This document shows positions 26,375 through 36,410 of a DNA stretch of 64,000 bases, piece by piece. The stretch comes from Chitinophaga hostae (GTDB taxonomy: Bacteria; Bacteroidota; Bacteroidia; Chitinophagales; Chitinophagaceae). Made by a program: the position numbers and the translations under genes. Every line of letters starts with the position of its first letter. Within the stretch, counting starts at the first letter, position 1. A model generated the notes under the pieces. It was not told the DNA's origin. It did not search any database and saw only the letters and a list, made by a program, of their open reading frames with translations. The DNA is taken from NCBI RefSeq assembly GCF_018224885.1, contig NZ_JAGTXB010000001.1, positions 682,001 to 746,000 of the forward strand, written 5' to 3'.

Positions 26375-28300
26375 TTAAATGGTAACGGTAATTTTTTCTT
26401 TCAGCATTTCCCTAGTGGTGCGTGCAATGCCTGCTGCATCAAAACCGCATTCGCGATAGAGTTCTTCCGGTTTACCGTGTTCTATCAGCTTATCGGGGAT
26501 GCCTAATCTTTTTATGGTTGCTCTGTAGTTATTGGTAGCCATGAATTCAATTACGGCGCTGCCAAAGCCACCTACAATGGTGCCGTCTTCCACAGTGATT
26601 ACTTTATCGAACGACTGGAAAATTTCGTGGAGCAGGGCTTCATCCAGCGGTTTTACGAAGCGCATATCGTAGTGTGCCGGTTGCAGTTCGTCTCCTATCA
26701 GTTCTTTGCAGGCTTCTGTTACGAAGTTGCCGGTATGTCCGAGAGAGAGAATGGCAATGTCTTTACCATCGCGGATTTTGCGACCGGTGCCGGCTTTAAT
26801 GGCCTTAAACGGTGTGCGCCATTCGGGCATTACGCCTTGTCCGCGTGGGTAGCGGATTACATATGGCATATCGTTTTCGGGCAGTTGTGCGCTATACATC
26901 AGGTTACGCAGTTCTTCTTCATTCATGGGCGCGCTGATGATTACATTTGGGATACCCCGCATGTAGGCAATGTCATATGCGCCGTGGTGGGTAGGTCCAT
27001 CTTCTCCTACGAGTCCTGCCCTGTCGAGGCAAAATATCACGGGTAGTTTCTGGATGGCTACATCATGTACGGCCTGATCGAAGGCGCGTTGGAAGAAAGA
27101 CGAGTAGATGGTACAGAATACGCGCATACCCTGGGTAGCCATGCCGGCTGACAGGGTAACGGCGTGTTGTTCACAGATGCCCACGTCGAATGCTCTTTGC
27201 GGCATTTTCTCCATCATAAATTTGAGAGAAGAGCCGGAGGGCATTGCCGGTGTGATGCCGATGATTTTATCGTTTTGTTCTGCGAGTTCTATGATGGTAT
27301 GGCCAAAAACATCCTGGTATTTAGGAGGTTGGGGGCTGGTGACTGTTTTTTTAAATATTTCGCCGGTGATTTTGTCGAACAGTCCGGGTGCGTGCCAGGT
27401 GGTTTGGTCTTTTTCTGCGAGGGCATAGCCTTTACCTTTAGTGGTAACGATATGCAGCAGTTTGGGACCGGGAATATCCTTGAGGTCCTGCAGGGTATCG
27501 GTCAGTTTGGTGATATTGTGGCCATCGATGGGGCCAAAATAGCGCATCTTCAGTGCTTCGAAGAGGTTACTGGACTTGGATACGACTCCTTTGAGGCTGG
27601 CTTCCAGTTTGGAGGCCATATCGCGGGTGAATTTTTTACCTACAGGCAGTTTTCCCAGCAGGTTCCAGACATCGTCCCTTACTTTGTTGTAGGTAGGAGA
27701 AGTGGTGATATCTGTGAGATATTCTTTCAGCGCGCCCACGTTAGGATCGATGGACATGCAGTTATCGTTCAGGATAATGAGTACGTTGGCATTGGCAACG
27801 CCGGCGTGGTTCAGCGCTTCAAAGGCCATACCTGCCGTCATGGCGCCATCGCCGATTACCGCGATATGCTGGCGGTCAAATTCGCCTTTGTAGTGGGAGG
27901 CCATGGCCATACCCAGTGCTGCGGAAATGGAGGTGGAAGAGTGCCCGACACCGAAGGTATCGTAGCGGCTTTCATCTCTTTTAGGAAATCCGCTGAGGCC
28001 CTTGTACTTACGGTTGGTAGGAAAAGCTTCCCGGCGGCCGGTGAGGATTTTATGTCCGTAGGCCTGATGCCCTACATCCCATACCAGCTGATCGTAAGGG
28101 GTATTAAAAACATAATGCAAAGCAACGGTCAGCTCTACCACTCCAAGGCTGGCCGCAAAGTGGCCGCCATGCACACTTACCACGTCAATAATATACTGAC
28201 GCAGCTCCTCACATACCTGGTGAAGCTGTTCTTTATTCAGCTTTCGCAAATCAGCGGGATATTCTATCTGGCTCAACAGTTGACCTGCCTTAATATTCAT
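26375..28300 (-). CDS. dxs: 1-deoxy-D-xylulose-5-phosphate synthase
   Basis: First enzyme of the MEP isoprenoid pathway, joining pyruvate and glyceraldehyde 3-phosphate with thiamine-PP. The 641-aa protein shows HGGHFAASLGVVELTVALH, GHQAYGHKILTGRR, the TPP motif GDGAMTAGMAFEALNHAG with NDNCMSI, the catalytic region near CEQHAVTLSAGMA, and DRAGLVGEDGPTHHG, as in all Dxs. It is convergent or isolated from other isoprenoid genes. A long antisense open frame across it is a by-product of codon usage. Confidence 0.97.
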   Translation of the reverse strand: MNIKAGQLLSQIEYPADLRKLNKEQLHQVCEELRQYIIDVVSVHGGHFAASLGVVELTVALHYVFNTPYDQLVWDVGHQAYGHKILTGRREAFPTNRKYKGLSGFPKRDESRYDTFGVGHSSTSISAALGMAMASHYKGEFDRQHIAVIGDGAMTAGMAFEALNHAGVANANVLIILNDNCMSIDPNVGALKEYLTDITTSPTYNKVRDDVWNLLGKLPVGKKFTRDMASKLEASLKGVVSKSSNLFEALKMRYFGPIDGHNITKLTDTLQDLKDIPGPKLLHIVTTKGKGYALAEKDQTTWHAPGLFDKITGEIFKKTVTSPQPPKYQDVFGHTIIELAEQNDKIIGITPAMPSGSSLKFMMEKMPQRAFDVGICEQHAVTLSAGMATQGMRVFCTIYSSFFQRAFDQAVHDVAIQKLPVIFCLDRAGLVGEDGPTHHGAYDIAYMRGIPNVIISAPMNEEELRNLMYSAQLPENDMPYVIRYPRGQGVMPEWRTPFKAIKAGTGRKIRDGKDIAILSLGHTGNFVTEACKELIGDELQPAHYDMRFVKPLDEALLHEIFQSFDKVITVEDGTIVGGFGSAVIEFMATNNYRATIKRLGIPDKLIEHGKPEELYRECGFDAAGIARTTREMLKEKITVTI

Positions 28301-28522
28301 AATTGGGCTCAGGGTTTATATGAAGTAACAAAAATACATAAAAATATGTGGTAAATAGTGATCCGGACGGAGGAAAATAGGACAGTTCCGGGATATCTCA
28401 CCATTCAGGTACAGGCATCTGCCATTTACCGGTTTTGATTCACCATTTATAACATTTAGGTTTCTGCGGGGGGAGCTGTAGGGTATTTTTGGAATATAGG
28501 TGAAGTTTACTAATTTGATTTA

Positions 28523-29560
28523 ATGTTTAAGCAAATAAACAAATATTGGTGGTGTCAGATTTTGGGGTGGTCGGCTTATTTCGTGTTAAACTGTTTTTTT
28601 TACTACGCCCTTGATAAGTCGGTACTTAAACTATCTGACTTAATTAACCTATTAATATTCATCACCTTAGGGATTTTATCCACCCACCTTTTCAGAACAT
28701 TGATCAACAGGCGTAACTGGGTGGCCTATAGCTCTGAAAAGCAGATCTTTTTATTTTTTACCATGGTAGCCGGTACGGCGGTAACGTTATACGTCACATA
28801 TAACGCGCTGATGTACTTCATTTTTAAATATAAGCAGGAAGATCTTGTTACCAGTATCATAAAAGGTTTAGTATCTGCGTTTGCCATTTCTTTTATCTGG
28901 TGGATGATTTACTATATCTGGCATTATATTGAGCGGAACAGGAGCTCCCAGGTAGATCAGTTAAAGCTGGAAACAACCGTGAAAGAGCTCGAACTTAAAA
29001 CGATCAAGGCGCAGTTGAACCCGCATTTTATTTTCAACGCATTAAACAGCATCCGCGCCCTGGTGGACGAAAATCCGCAGCGGGCGAGAACCGCTATCAC
29101 AGAGCTTTCCAACATATTGCGCAGCTCTATGCAAACGGAGAAGGCGGAAACGGTAAGCCTGGAAAACGAATTGAATATAGTAAAGGACTACCTTGCATTG
29201 GAACATATCCGCTTTGAGGAGCGATTGAACGTGAAGTATGAGATAGACCCGGATACGCTGGAATTACAGGTGCCTCCCATGATGTTACAAACCTTGGTGG
29301 AAAATGCGATCAAGCACGGTATTTCCAGGATTATAAAGGGGGGATCGGTTTATATTAACTCTTCCCTGAAAGGTATGCAACATGTAATTACCATTGAGAA
29401 TACCGGTCAGATAGTTGAAAACAGTATAAATGGCCATGGCTTTGGGTTACAAAGCACCAGACAACGGTTAAGTCTTTTGTTTGGCAGCAGGGCGTCTTTT
29501 GAAATCAGGAATAAAGACGAGCAAACGGTAGAAGCTACAGTAGTAATGCCTTTACTCTAA
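28523..29560 (+). CDS. LytS/YehU-type sensor histidine kinase
   Basis: 345 aa. Four membrane helices in the first 140 residues, then the His_kinase domain with phosphoacceptor motif KAQLNPHFIFNALNSI (His near residue 169) and a HATPase with VPPMMLQTLVENAIKHGIS near 255 and GHGFGLQSTRQRL near 305. This is the Bacteroidota LytS-like family; there is no extracellular sensor domain, so the signal may be sensed in the membrane. The response regulator follows 92 bp downstream. Confidence 0.93.
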   Translation: MFKQINKYWWCQILGWSAYFVLNCFFYYALDKSVLKLSDLINLLIFITLGILSTHLFRTLINRRNWVAYSSEKQIFLFFTMVAGTAVTLYVTYNALMYFIFKYKQEDLVTSIIKGLVSAFAISFIWWMIYYIWHYIERNRSSQVDQLKLETTVKELELKTIKAQLNPHFIFNALNSIRALVDENPQRARTAITELSNILRSSMQTEKAETVSLENELNIVKDYLALEHIRFEERLNVKYEIDPDTLELQVPPMMLQTLVENAIKHGISRIIKGGSVYINSSLKGMQHVITIENTGQIVENSINGHGFGLQSTRQRLSLLFGSRASFEIRNKDEQTVEATVVMPLL

Positions 29561-29652
29561 TCACTTGTTATAAACCGCTGTAGCTGTGTCATAGCAGTTA
29601 TGGCTATTATTTATTTAATCAATTAAATCATCAACCAAACTTCATATTGCCA

Positions 29653-30381
29653 ATGAAAAAAGCATTGATAATAGACGATGAACGCCTGGCCAGGAGTGAA
29701 CTTAAGAAATTACTGGCAGATCACCCGGAGATAGTGGTGGTAGGAGAAGCTGTGAATGCGAAGGATGGTATAGAAAAGATAGAAACGCTGCATCCTGACC
29801 TGCTGTTCCTGGACATTCAGATGCCTGATAAAACGGGCTTTGATCTGCTGGCGGAACTGGAGAAGACGCCACAGGTAATTTTTACTACTGCATATGATGA
29901 ATATGCACTGAAGGCATTTGAGTACAATGCGCTCGACTACCTGTTAAAGCCGGTAGAGCCAAAGCGTTTGGCCGATGCTATTCATAAGCTGCATCAGCAG
30001 GATGAGAAGGACCGGTTAGCAGCTTCCGGTGGTATAAGGAACCTGTTGTCTGAAAATGACCAGGTTTTTGTGAAAGACGGGGACCGTTGCTGGTTTGTGA
30101 AATTGCAGGAAATACGGCTGTTTGAAAGTGTGGGAAACTATGCCAGGGTGTATTTTGAAACCAACAAGCCACTCATTCTCAAGTCGCTGAATGCACTGGA
30201 AGAACGACTTGACGAGCGCACTTTTTTCCGTGCAAACCGTAAACATATTGTGAATCTGCGGATGATCGAAAAAATTGACACTTACTTTAACGGCGGCCTG
30301 TTGCTGGAAATGCGCGGCGGCGAAAAAATTGAAGTAAGCCGCAGGCAAGCGGTAAAGTTTAAGGAAATGATGAGCCTGTAA
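29653..30381 (+). CDS. LytTR-family response regulator
   Basis: 242 aa. Receiver domain: acidic pocket LIIDDERLARSE, phosphoacceptor in DLLFLDIQMPDKTGFDLL near residue 54, and conserved Lys in DYLLKPVEP near 102. C-terminal LytTR DNA-binding domain about 140-242 (FVKDGDRCWFVKLQEIRLFE and RTFFRANRKHIVNLRMI). It pairs with the LytS-like kinase just upstream. The ATG at 29653 is preferred to a TTG at 29647. A hairpin of the AGCTTTTAG type follows the stop. Confidence 0.94.
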   Translation: MKKALIIDDERLARSELKKLLADHPEIVVVGEAVNAKDGIEKIETLHPDLLFLDIQMPDKTGFDLLAELEKTPQVIFTTAYDEYALKAFEYNALDYLLKPVEPKRLADAIHKLHQQDEKDRLAASGGIRNLLSENDQVFVKDGDRCWFVKLQEIRLFESVGNYARVYFETNKPLILKSLNALEERLDERTFFRANRKHIVNLRMIEKIDTYFNGGLLLEMRGGEKIEVSRRQAVKFKEMMSL

Positions 30382-30390
30382 AGCTTTTAG

Positions 30391-30465
30391 CCATTAGCTT
30401 TTAGCTTTTAATAAATGCAGCGTAAAAGAACTTCGCAACATTTACTAAAAGCTAAAAGTTAATGG
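30391..30465. repeat. Near-perfect 27-bp inverted repeat, AGCTTTTAG family
   Basis: Arms 30391-30417 and 30439-30465 pair with two mismatches. It lies between converging genes and probably serves as terminator. The word vocabulary (TTAGCTTTTAGC, ATGCAGCG) recurs at 59796-59940 and 62650-62680. Confidence 0.75.
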
Positions 30466-30467
30466 TT

Positions 30468-31223
30468 TTATGCGTTTATGGGTACGGAATGTACCGCATC
30501 CGCCAGTTCTTTAATAAGAGAGAGATCTTTTTCTATAGCGTTTCCTACTACAAGGATATCTGCCCCGGCTTTACAGTTCCGGTAGGCTTTTTCCGCATCC
30601 CTGATACCACCGCCTACGATAATAGGCGCCTGTACCTGGCTGGCCACACGGCTGATCATGCTTTCGGTGATAGGCACACGGGCGCCGCTGCCGGCATCCA
30701 TATAAATCACTTTCATACCCAGCATTTCACCTGCCATAGCAGTACACATGGCAATATCCGCCTTGTCGGCCGGGATAGGTGTGGTATTACTAATATAAGA
30801 TACGGTTGTAGGAGCTCCGCCGTCAATTACCATGTAACCGGTGGAAATGACTTCAAGCCCGCTTTTTTTCACTGCAGCAGCGGATACCACATGCTGACCG
30901 ATCAGTAATTCAGGGTTTCTGCCTGAAATAACAGACAGGTAGAGTAAGGCATCAGCATATTTGGATACCTGTGAAGGGCTTCCGGGAAATAATACAACGG
31001 GGATATCACAGCTGGCTTTCAGCTGCTGTACGCATTCATCAAGGTGATCTGAAATCACCAGGCTGCCACCAAGGAAGATATAATCAACCTTTGCAGCAGT
31101 GCATTTGGCCGCAATTTCTATGATAACGGCAGGCGTAACCTTATCCGGATCAATTAAAACCGCGAATGCCTTTTCCTTTTTAGCCTTTCTTTCGATGAAC
31201 GAAGTGTATATGTTGTTGTACAT
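30468..31223 (-). CDS. Geranylgeranylglyceryl-phosphate synthase family protein
   Basis: 251-aa TIM-barrel enzyme of the GGGPS/PcrB family, which joins an isoprenoid diphosphate to glycerol-1-phosphate, the ether-lipid step of archaea. Motifs: FAVLIDPDKVTP near the start, YIFLGGSLVISDHLD, VVLFPGSPSQVSKYADALLY, STGYMVIDGG, IYMDAGSGARVPIT and the phosphate-gripping APIIVGGGIRD. The ATG at 31223 is chosen: the longer frame from 31301 would run through a TAnnTTTG promoter element. Bacteroidota are known to carry such enzymes; the product's use is uncertain. Confidence 0.9.
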   Translation of the reverse strand: MYNNIYTSFIERKAKKEKAFAVLIDPDKVTPAVIIEIAAKCTAAKVDYIFLGGSLVISDHLDECVQQLKASCDIPVVLFPGSPSQVSKYADALLYLSVISGRNPELLIGQHVVSAAAVKKSGLEVISTGYMVIDGGAPTTVSYISNTTPIPADKADIAMCTAMAGEMLGMKVIYMDAGSGARVPITESMISRVASQVQAPIIVGGGIRDAEKAYRNCKAGADILVVGNAIEKDLSLIKELADAVHSVPINA

Positions 31224-31248
31224 CAATAGCGCATTGTTCCGGTTGTCG

Positions 31249-31256
31249 CAAATGTA
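31249..31256 (-). promoter_or_regulatory. Minus-7 element upstream of GGGPS gene
   Basis: Read on the minus strand this is TACATTTG, matching TAnnTTTG, ending 26 bp before the ATG at 31223. It supports the shorter start. Confidence 0.6.
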
Positions 31257-31440
31257 TAATATTTTTGTTAATAACACACCCCTAAATAAATAAGCATTCA
31301 ATTCATTTTCTATTTATGAACTTCATGATACCTACCAGATTATATGTTATATAACTGCAAATTTTTTGTTAACGACAAATTTTGAGCCGGATTTCCATTT
31401 TTGAGGTTATAACAAACGTGTTGGCAAACTGTTTGAGCAA

Positions 31441-31449
31441 TTATCCACA
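31441..31449 (+). promoter_or_regulatory. Perfect DnaA box upstream of class II RNR gene
   Basis: TTATCCACA is the exact DnaA-box consensus, about 95 bp before the reductase start, in a 321-bp gap (31224-31544). A small inverted repeat TTATAT-N3-ATATAA is at 31340-31354. No cobalamin riboswitch was recognised. The rest of the gap shows nothing clear. Confidence 0.55.
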
Positions 31450-31544
31450 AACTGTGCAAAATAAAAGATCCCTGCCCGCTATTTAAAAATTAATTTTAAA
31501 GAACTCCGCATTACTAACTCATTTGTATCACCTAAGAAAAAGTT

Positions 31545-34500
31545 ATGGGCATGAAAAATCCAGTCAACAGTACGGGTGGTGTTGCGTTCTCCCGTCATTT
31601 TACCAAAGAAGGTGTGAGTCCTTACGATCAGTTTGAGTATGAGCTGCGCTCCTCCGTTATCCGCAATCCTGGTGGTGACATTGTTTTTGAAATGAACAAC
31701 GTGGAAGTTCCGGTCGCCTGGTCGCAGATAGCCACAGATATTCTTGCACAGAAATATTTCAGAAAGGCGGGCGTACCGCAACCGGATGGGAGCGTTGGAA
31801 GGGAAACTTCGGTAAAACAGGTGGTGCACCGGATGGCCAATTGCTGGCGCGCCTGGGGGGAGAAATATGGTTATTTTGCCTCCGAACAGGATGCAAGGGT
31901 ATTTTATGAGGAGCTGAGTTATGGCATGTTAAACCAGGCCTGTGTGCCTAATTCCCCACAATGGTTCAACACCGGGTTATTTGAAAGTTATGGTATTAAG
32001 GGAAAGCCCCAGGGACATTATTATGTGGAGCAACATACCGGGAAACTGGAAAAATCAACCTCTGCTTATGAGCGACCGCAACCACATGCCTGTTTTATAC
32101 TAAGTGTGAGCGACGACCTGGTCAATGACGGGGGGATTATGGATCTGTGGATGCGGGAAGCACGCATTTTTAAGTATGGCTCCGGCGTGGGGACCAACTT
32201 TTCACATATTCGTGGCGACGGAGAGAAACTGAGCGGTGGCGGAACTTCCAGTGGTTTAATGAGTTTTCTGAAGATAGGTGACCGGGCAGCTGGTGCCATT
32301 AAATCGGGCGGCACCACGAGGCGGGCAGCTAAAATGGTATGCCTGGACCTGGATCACCCGGAAATTATGGATTTTGTGAACTGGAAAGTGGAGGAAGAAA
32401 AAAAGGTTGCCGCACTTATTGCTGCTGGCTACTCGTCTGATTATGAAGGAGATGCGTACAAAACAGTGTCTGGCCAGAATTCCAATAATTCTGTTCGGGT
32501 TCCCAATAGTTTTTTCCGTGCCCTGGAGGCCGATGGCGATTGGGATCTGAAAGCACGTACCAGCGGCAAAACGATGAAAACTATAAAGGCAAAGGAGCTG
32601 TGGGACCAGGTCACCTACGCTGCCTGGCGTTGTGCAGATCCGGGAACACAGTATGATACCACTATCAATGAATGGCATACCTGTCCGCAGGGAGGGCGTA
32701 TTAATGCTTCCAACCCCTGTTCGGAATACATGTTTCTTGATAATACAGCCTGTAACCTGGCATCGGTGAACCTGCGCCGTTTTTTTGATGATGAAAAGAA
32801 CCACTTTGATGTAGCTGGTTTTGAATATACCGTAAGATTGTGGACGGTAGTGCTGGAAATTTCGGTGCTTATGGCTCAGTTCCCTTCTAAAGAAGTAGCG
32901 CAGCTGAGTTATGAATATCGTACGCTGGGGTTGGGATACGCCAACCTGGGGTCTATGCTGATGGTTAGCGGGATTGCTTACGATAGTGAGGAAGCCCGTG
33001 GTATTGCCGGGGCTATATCTGCTATCATGACGGGTATTGCTTATAAAACGTCGGCTGAGATGGCGGCACACCTGGGTGCATTTCCCCGATTTGCGGAAAA
33101 CAGGGAAGACATGCTCCGGGTGATGCGTAACCACCGGGCGGCGGCCTATGATGCTACGGAAGCTTATGACGGGCTGGAAATAAAGTCTAAAGGGATTGAT
33201 GCGCGGTATTGTGCCGATTATTTATTGAAAGCGGCTACCAAAGCCTGGGATGAAGCAGTAAAGCTGGGTGAGCAATATGGTTACCGGAATGCGCAGGCAA
33301 CGGTAATTGCGCCAACCGGCACTATTGGTTTGGTGATGGACTGCGACACTACCGGCGTAGAACCCGATTTTGCATTGGTGAAATTTAAAAAGCTTTCGGG
33401 AGGCGGTTATTTTAAGATCATTAACCAGTCGATTCCTACGGCTTTACACAACCTGGGATATTCGTTGCACGAAATAAAGGCGATTGTAGACTATGCCAGG
33501 GGAACCGGTAGCTTTGCCGGCGCGCCTTATATTAACCATCAGTCGCTGAGTGAAAAGGGATTTATGGGAGAAGAGCTGAAGAAGCTGGACTTGGCAGTGA
33601 CGTCTTCCTTCGACATTTCTTTTGTTTTTAATGTATATACCCTGGGTGAGGAGTGCTTACAACGGTTGGGATTTAAGGCAGAAGAATACTACAACCTGGA
33701 ATTCAGCCTGCTGCATGCGCTTGGGTTCGCGGATGAGCAAATTGAGGCGGCCAATGATTTTGTTTGTGGTACCATGACTGTTGAGGGGGCACCTTATCTG
33801 AAAGACTCCCATCTGCCGGTATTTGATTGTGCGAATAAGTGTGGCAGAAACGGGATGCGTTACATTCATCCGCATGGACATATCAGGATGATGGCGGCTG
33901 TACAGCCTTTTATTTCCGGCGCCATTTCTAAAACTATTAATCTGCCGAATGAAGCTGTGGTGGAGGAAATTGCGGATGCTTACAAGATGAGTTGGGAGCT
34001 GGGACTGAAAGCATGCGCCCTGTATAGGGATGGCAGTAAGCTGAGTCAGCCGTTGAGTAATAAAAGTGATAAGAAGAAGAAGACGGAGGTTGCTGTGGCT
34101 GCATCGGTGGCACAAAATCTTAACGAGCTGACCATTGATGAATTACTGGAAGAAGTAAATAAACGGATGCTTGCCAGCAGGGATACGACCCTGAAGCGTC
34201 AGTTATCGAGGATTGTAGAGCGGCAGACTTTACCTTCCAAGCGGGGTGGGTTCACACAAAAGGCCAATGTAGGCGGCCAGGTTATTTTTGTGCGTACCGG
34301 AGAGTACAATGATGGTACGTTGGGTGAAATATTTATTGACCTGGCCAAAGAAGGGTCAACGTTGCGGAGCCTGATGAACTGCTTTGCCATTGCGGTTTCT
34401 GTGGGGCTGCAGTATGGTGTTCCGCTGGAAGAGTTTGTAGATAAGTTTGTGTTTACCCGTTTTGAACCGGCGGGGATGGTGGATCATCCTAATATAAAAT

Positions 34501-34844
34501 CGGCGACGTCATTGATTGACTACATTTTCCGGGTATTGGGGTATGAATATTTAGGGCGTACTGATCTTGTACACGTATTAGACGTGCCTGGCAACACGGG
34601 AGAGGACGATGATGCTGAGGATTTGCCCCCGGCGTCGGCGGTGGTAAATCCGGGCGGAAAATCTACCTCGCGGGTTTCTAAAACGCAGGCTGTTGGCGCG
34701 TATCAGCAGGAAAATAGTACGCAGGATTATCTGAAAAGTATGCAAAGTGATGCGCCGGCGTGTAATACTTGCGGTCATATCACGGTGCGTTCGGGTACCT
34801 GTTATAAATGTTTGAATTGCGGCACCAGCATGGGTTGCAGCTGA
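31545..34844 (+). CDS. nrdJ: Adenosylcobalamin-dependent (class II) ribonucleotide reductase
   Basis: 1099 aa. Makes dNTPs from NTPs or NDPs using a cobalamin radical. The fold is clear: [17 protein letters not shown] near residue 130, [13 protein letters not shown] near 210, [20 protein letters not shown] near 388 (radical and redox region), [20 protein letters not shown] near 587, and a Cys-rich C-terminus [20 protein letters not shown] that shuttles electrons and probably binds zinc. The size matches the long NrdJ of many Bacteroidota. A DnaA box lies upstream, hinting at replication-linked control. It is monocistronic with a terminator at 34961-34990. Confidence 0.95.
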   Translation: MGMKNPVNSTGGVAFSRHFTKEGVSPYDQFEYELRSSVIRNPGGDIVFEMNNVEVPVAWSQIATDILAQKYFRKAGVPQPDGSVGRETSVKQVVHRMANCWRAWGEKYGYFASEQDARVFYEELSYGMLNQACVPNSPQWFNTGLFESYGIKGKPQGHYYVEQHTGKLEKSTSAYERPQPHACFILSVSDDLVNDGGIMDLWMREARIFKYGSGVGTNFSHIRGDGEKLSGGGTSSGLMSFLKIGDRAAGAIKSGGTTRRAAKMVCLDLDHPEIMDFVNWKVEEEKKVAALIAAGYSSDYEGDAYKTVSGQNSNNSVRVPNSFFRALEADGDWDLKARTSGKTMKTIKAKELWDQVTYAAWRCADPGTQYDTTINEWHTCPQGGRINASNPCSEYMFLDNTACNLASVNLRRFFDDEKNHFDVAGFEYTVRLWTVVLEISVLMAQFPSKEVAQLSYEYRTLGLGYANLGSMLMVSGIAYDSEEARGIAGAISAIMTGIAYKTSAEMAAHLGAFPRFAENREDMLRVMRNHRAAAYDATEAYDGLEIKSKGIDARYCADYLLKAATKAWDEAVKLGEQYGYRNAQATVIAPTGTIGLVMDCDTTGVEPDFALVKFKKLSGGGYFKIINQSIPTALHNLGYSLHEIKAIVDYARGTGSFAGAPYINHQSLSEKGFMGEELKKLDLAVTSSFDISFVFNVYTLGEECLQRLGFKAEEYYNLEFSLLHALGFADEQIEAANDFVCGTMTVEGAPYLKDSHLPVFDCANKCGRNGMRYIHPHGHIRMMAAVQPFISGAISKTINLPNEAVVEEIADAYKMSWELGLKACALYRDGSKLSQPLSNKSDKKKKTEVAVAASVAQNLNELTIDELLEEVNKRMLASRDTTLKRQLSRIVERQTLPSKRGGFTQKANVGGQVIFVRTGEYNDGTLGEIFIDLAKEGSTLRSLMNCFAIAVSVGLQYGVPLEEFVDKFVFTRFEPAGMVDHPNIKSATSLIDYIFRVLGYEYLGRTDLVHVLDVPGNTGEDDDAEDLPPASAVVNPGGKSTSRVSKTQAVGAYQQENSTQDYLKSMQSDAPACNTCGHITVRSGTCYKCLNCGTSMGCS

Positions 34845-34960
34845 TTGGTGTTACAACTTCTTGTTAATGATATGTTATTGTGCCTCTAAAATTTCAAAGA
34901 AAAATAACATGCCTTTATCTTTGTATTCAAATAGGGTTTTCATAGGATAGTAACAAATTG

Positions 34961-34990
34961 AGGGCGCTTTTCTAGGCGCCCTTACTTTTT
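34961..34990 (+). terminator. Terminator after nrdJ
   Basis: 7-bp GC-rich stem (34961-34967 with 34976-34982) followed by a T-rich run. It starts the 547-bp gene-free stretch 34845-35391. Confidence 0.7.
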
Positions 34991-35176
34991 ATCTAAAAAG
35001 CCAGATTTTACCTCTCTTTTGGGTACGGGAATTCTTCCGGTATTTTTTACGACTCATTTTCCAATTTGATATTTTTCTGTAAAGAGCAATTTTATTGCAT
35101 CTTTTAAAATTATATGTCTAAATATTTGATTTTTTCTAATATTTATACTTTCTCCCAACTCACGATATAATTTTAT

Positions 35177-35310
35177 TATATTTGTTATTGTATTAATTTT
35201 TATTATGGTTACTGTCCTATGAAAAACCAAATATTCCTACACCGCATGACTCATCATGCACTGTAAATGACTCTCGAAAGCAATGGTTCGTCCATTGCTT
35301 TTGTTTTTTT
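35177..35310 (+). ncRNA. Candidate small RNA or attenuator leader
   Basis: In an otherwise empty gap (34845-35391), TATATTTG at 35177-35184 matches the minus-7 element. It is followed by a hairpin GCATGA-N4-TCATGC at 35244-35259 and a strong intrinsic terminator: 10-bp stem 35277-35286 with 35292-35301, 5-nt loop, then a 7-T run to 35310. A 15-codon frame with three His codons runs 35219-35266. No gene lies upstream to need that terminator, so either a roughly 120-nt RNA or a leader of the gene at 35392 is likely. The AT-rich part 35000-35170 shows nothing else. Confidence 0.45.
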
Positions 35311-35391
35311 GGGGGTTTCTACGCATATTTTTTAATCTACTAGAAATCTCAAAATATAATTGTATTTTTAGACTCGAAAATTTGACACCTT

Positions 35392-35892
35392 ATGAAAAAG
35401 CTGTTGTTAATGCTGTTGGTAGTTTTGGCCGCAGTCGCTTCAGCAAATGCCAGCACTGGTTTCAAGAACGGGGATAAGAACGGAGATAAAAACGGGGACA
35501 ACAACGACAACCGTAATAATTCCAAAAACACGAATAATACAAAACCTGTACGGGTAGAAGAGTTTGTGTTAATGTTTCCGCGGGTAGAAACAGCGGAGAA
35601 AGTTGATGAAGCAGAGTTGGAGAAAGCTATTGTTGATTTGTACAAGTGGTATTTACAAAACGAAACCAAGTTAAATACAAACGACTTCCTCAAGGGAAGT
35701 GGTAAGGAGTTGGCTTTCCCTTTTAAGGTGGATCCAAAAACCTTGCAGCAATATTTTCTGTTCATCAAGAAAAACTTTCCTGGTTTTGGCGAGGACGATT
35801 TGTCTAACGTAAAACGCAACCGGAAGAAAGAAGCACCTGTTACTGTGCGTGATGAAATGGATAATCCTATGTCGATTTCAGTAAACAGATAA
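35392..35892 (+). CDS. Secreted protein of unknown function with NGDK repeats
   Basis: 166 aa. Signal peptide KKLLLMLLVVLAAVASANA, then a low-complexity Asn/Gly/Asp/Lys segment with three NGDK-type repeats (about residues 22-50), then a helical region 55-150 with no recognised domain. The NGD repeats come from a near-perfect DNA tandem (AACGGGGATAAG-type units at 35468-35504), so copy number may vary. It is 21 bp upstream of the YcxB-like gene. Function unknown. Confidence 0.75.
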   Translation: MKKLLLMLLVVLAAVASANASTGFKNGDKNGDKNGDNNDNRNNSKNTNNTKPVRVEEFVLMFPRVETAEKVDEAELEKAIVDLYKWYLQNETKLNTNDFLKGSGKELAFPFKVDPKTLQQYFLFIKKNFPGFGEDDLSNVKRNRKKEAPVTVRDEMDNPMSISVNR

Positions 35893-35913
35893 AAATCGTT
35901 TTGCCAGGCGATA

Positions 35914-36402
35914 ATGCATTTAGAGTTCAGTTACAATAAGGGGGATGTGTTGCATGCATTGCGCTATCATTTTATGCAGAGGGGAGAGATAAAAGTCTTC
36001 CGCAACACGCTTATCATTCTGTTATTAGCCACCCTAACGGGTTATTTCTTCAGTGTAGTTACTACAAGCGCACTTACTGGTATTGTTATCATGATATTGG
36101 TGTTGGGCTGGGTATTCTGGTACCTCCTGCCTATTTCTATCTACAATAAGGCGGCTACGTTCAAAGACAGCATACAGCTTAAATATTCTGATGAAGGGTT
36201 ATTAATTTCTACCCGGGCAAGTGATCATCAGCGGGCCATTAGCTGGAGTAATTTCTCCCAGGTGGTGGAAACAAAAAAATTCTTCTTTCTCTACAGGGAT
36301 AAAAAAACCTTCTTTCTCATTCCCATCAGCGCATTCGAAACGGAAGAGGCGTACCGGAACTTCACGGCTATGCTGAAGACCAAGTTTAGTAATTACCGAT
36401 GA
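35914..36402 (+). CDS. YcxB-like membrane protein
   Basis: 162 aa with two adjacent membrane helices (about 30-50 and 55-75) and a C-terminal PH-like beta domain, SIQLKYSDEGLLISTRAS then ISWSNFSQVVETKKFFFLY, typical of the YcxB/YcxB-C family. The role is not known. It probably forms an operon with the preceding secreted protein (21 bp gap) and ends 8 bp before a giant palindrome. Confidence 0.75.
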   Translation: MHLEFSYNKGDVLHALRYHFMQRGEIKVFRNTLIILLLATLTGYFFSVVTTSALTGIVIMILVLGWVFWYLLPISIYNKAATFKDSIQLKYSDEGLLISTRASDHQRAISWSNFSQVVETKKFFFLYRDKKTFFLIPISAFETEEAYRNFTAMLKTKFSNYR

Positions 36403-36410
36403 GATTTTTT

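Noticed and set aside
27164..28354. 396-codon open frame on the plus strand across dxs
   Set aside because: It is antisense to dxs, which has full family motifs; it has low-complexity composition and no recognisable domain. It is a codon-usage by-product.
31224..31544. Cobalamin riboswitch before nrdJ
   Set aside because: The expected conserved B12-box elements were not found; only a DnaA box and a small inverted repeat were seen.
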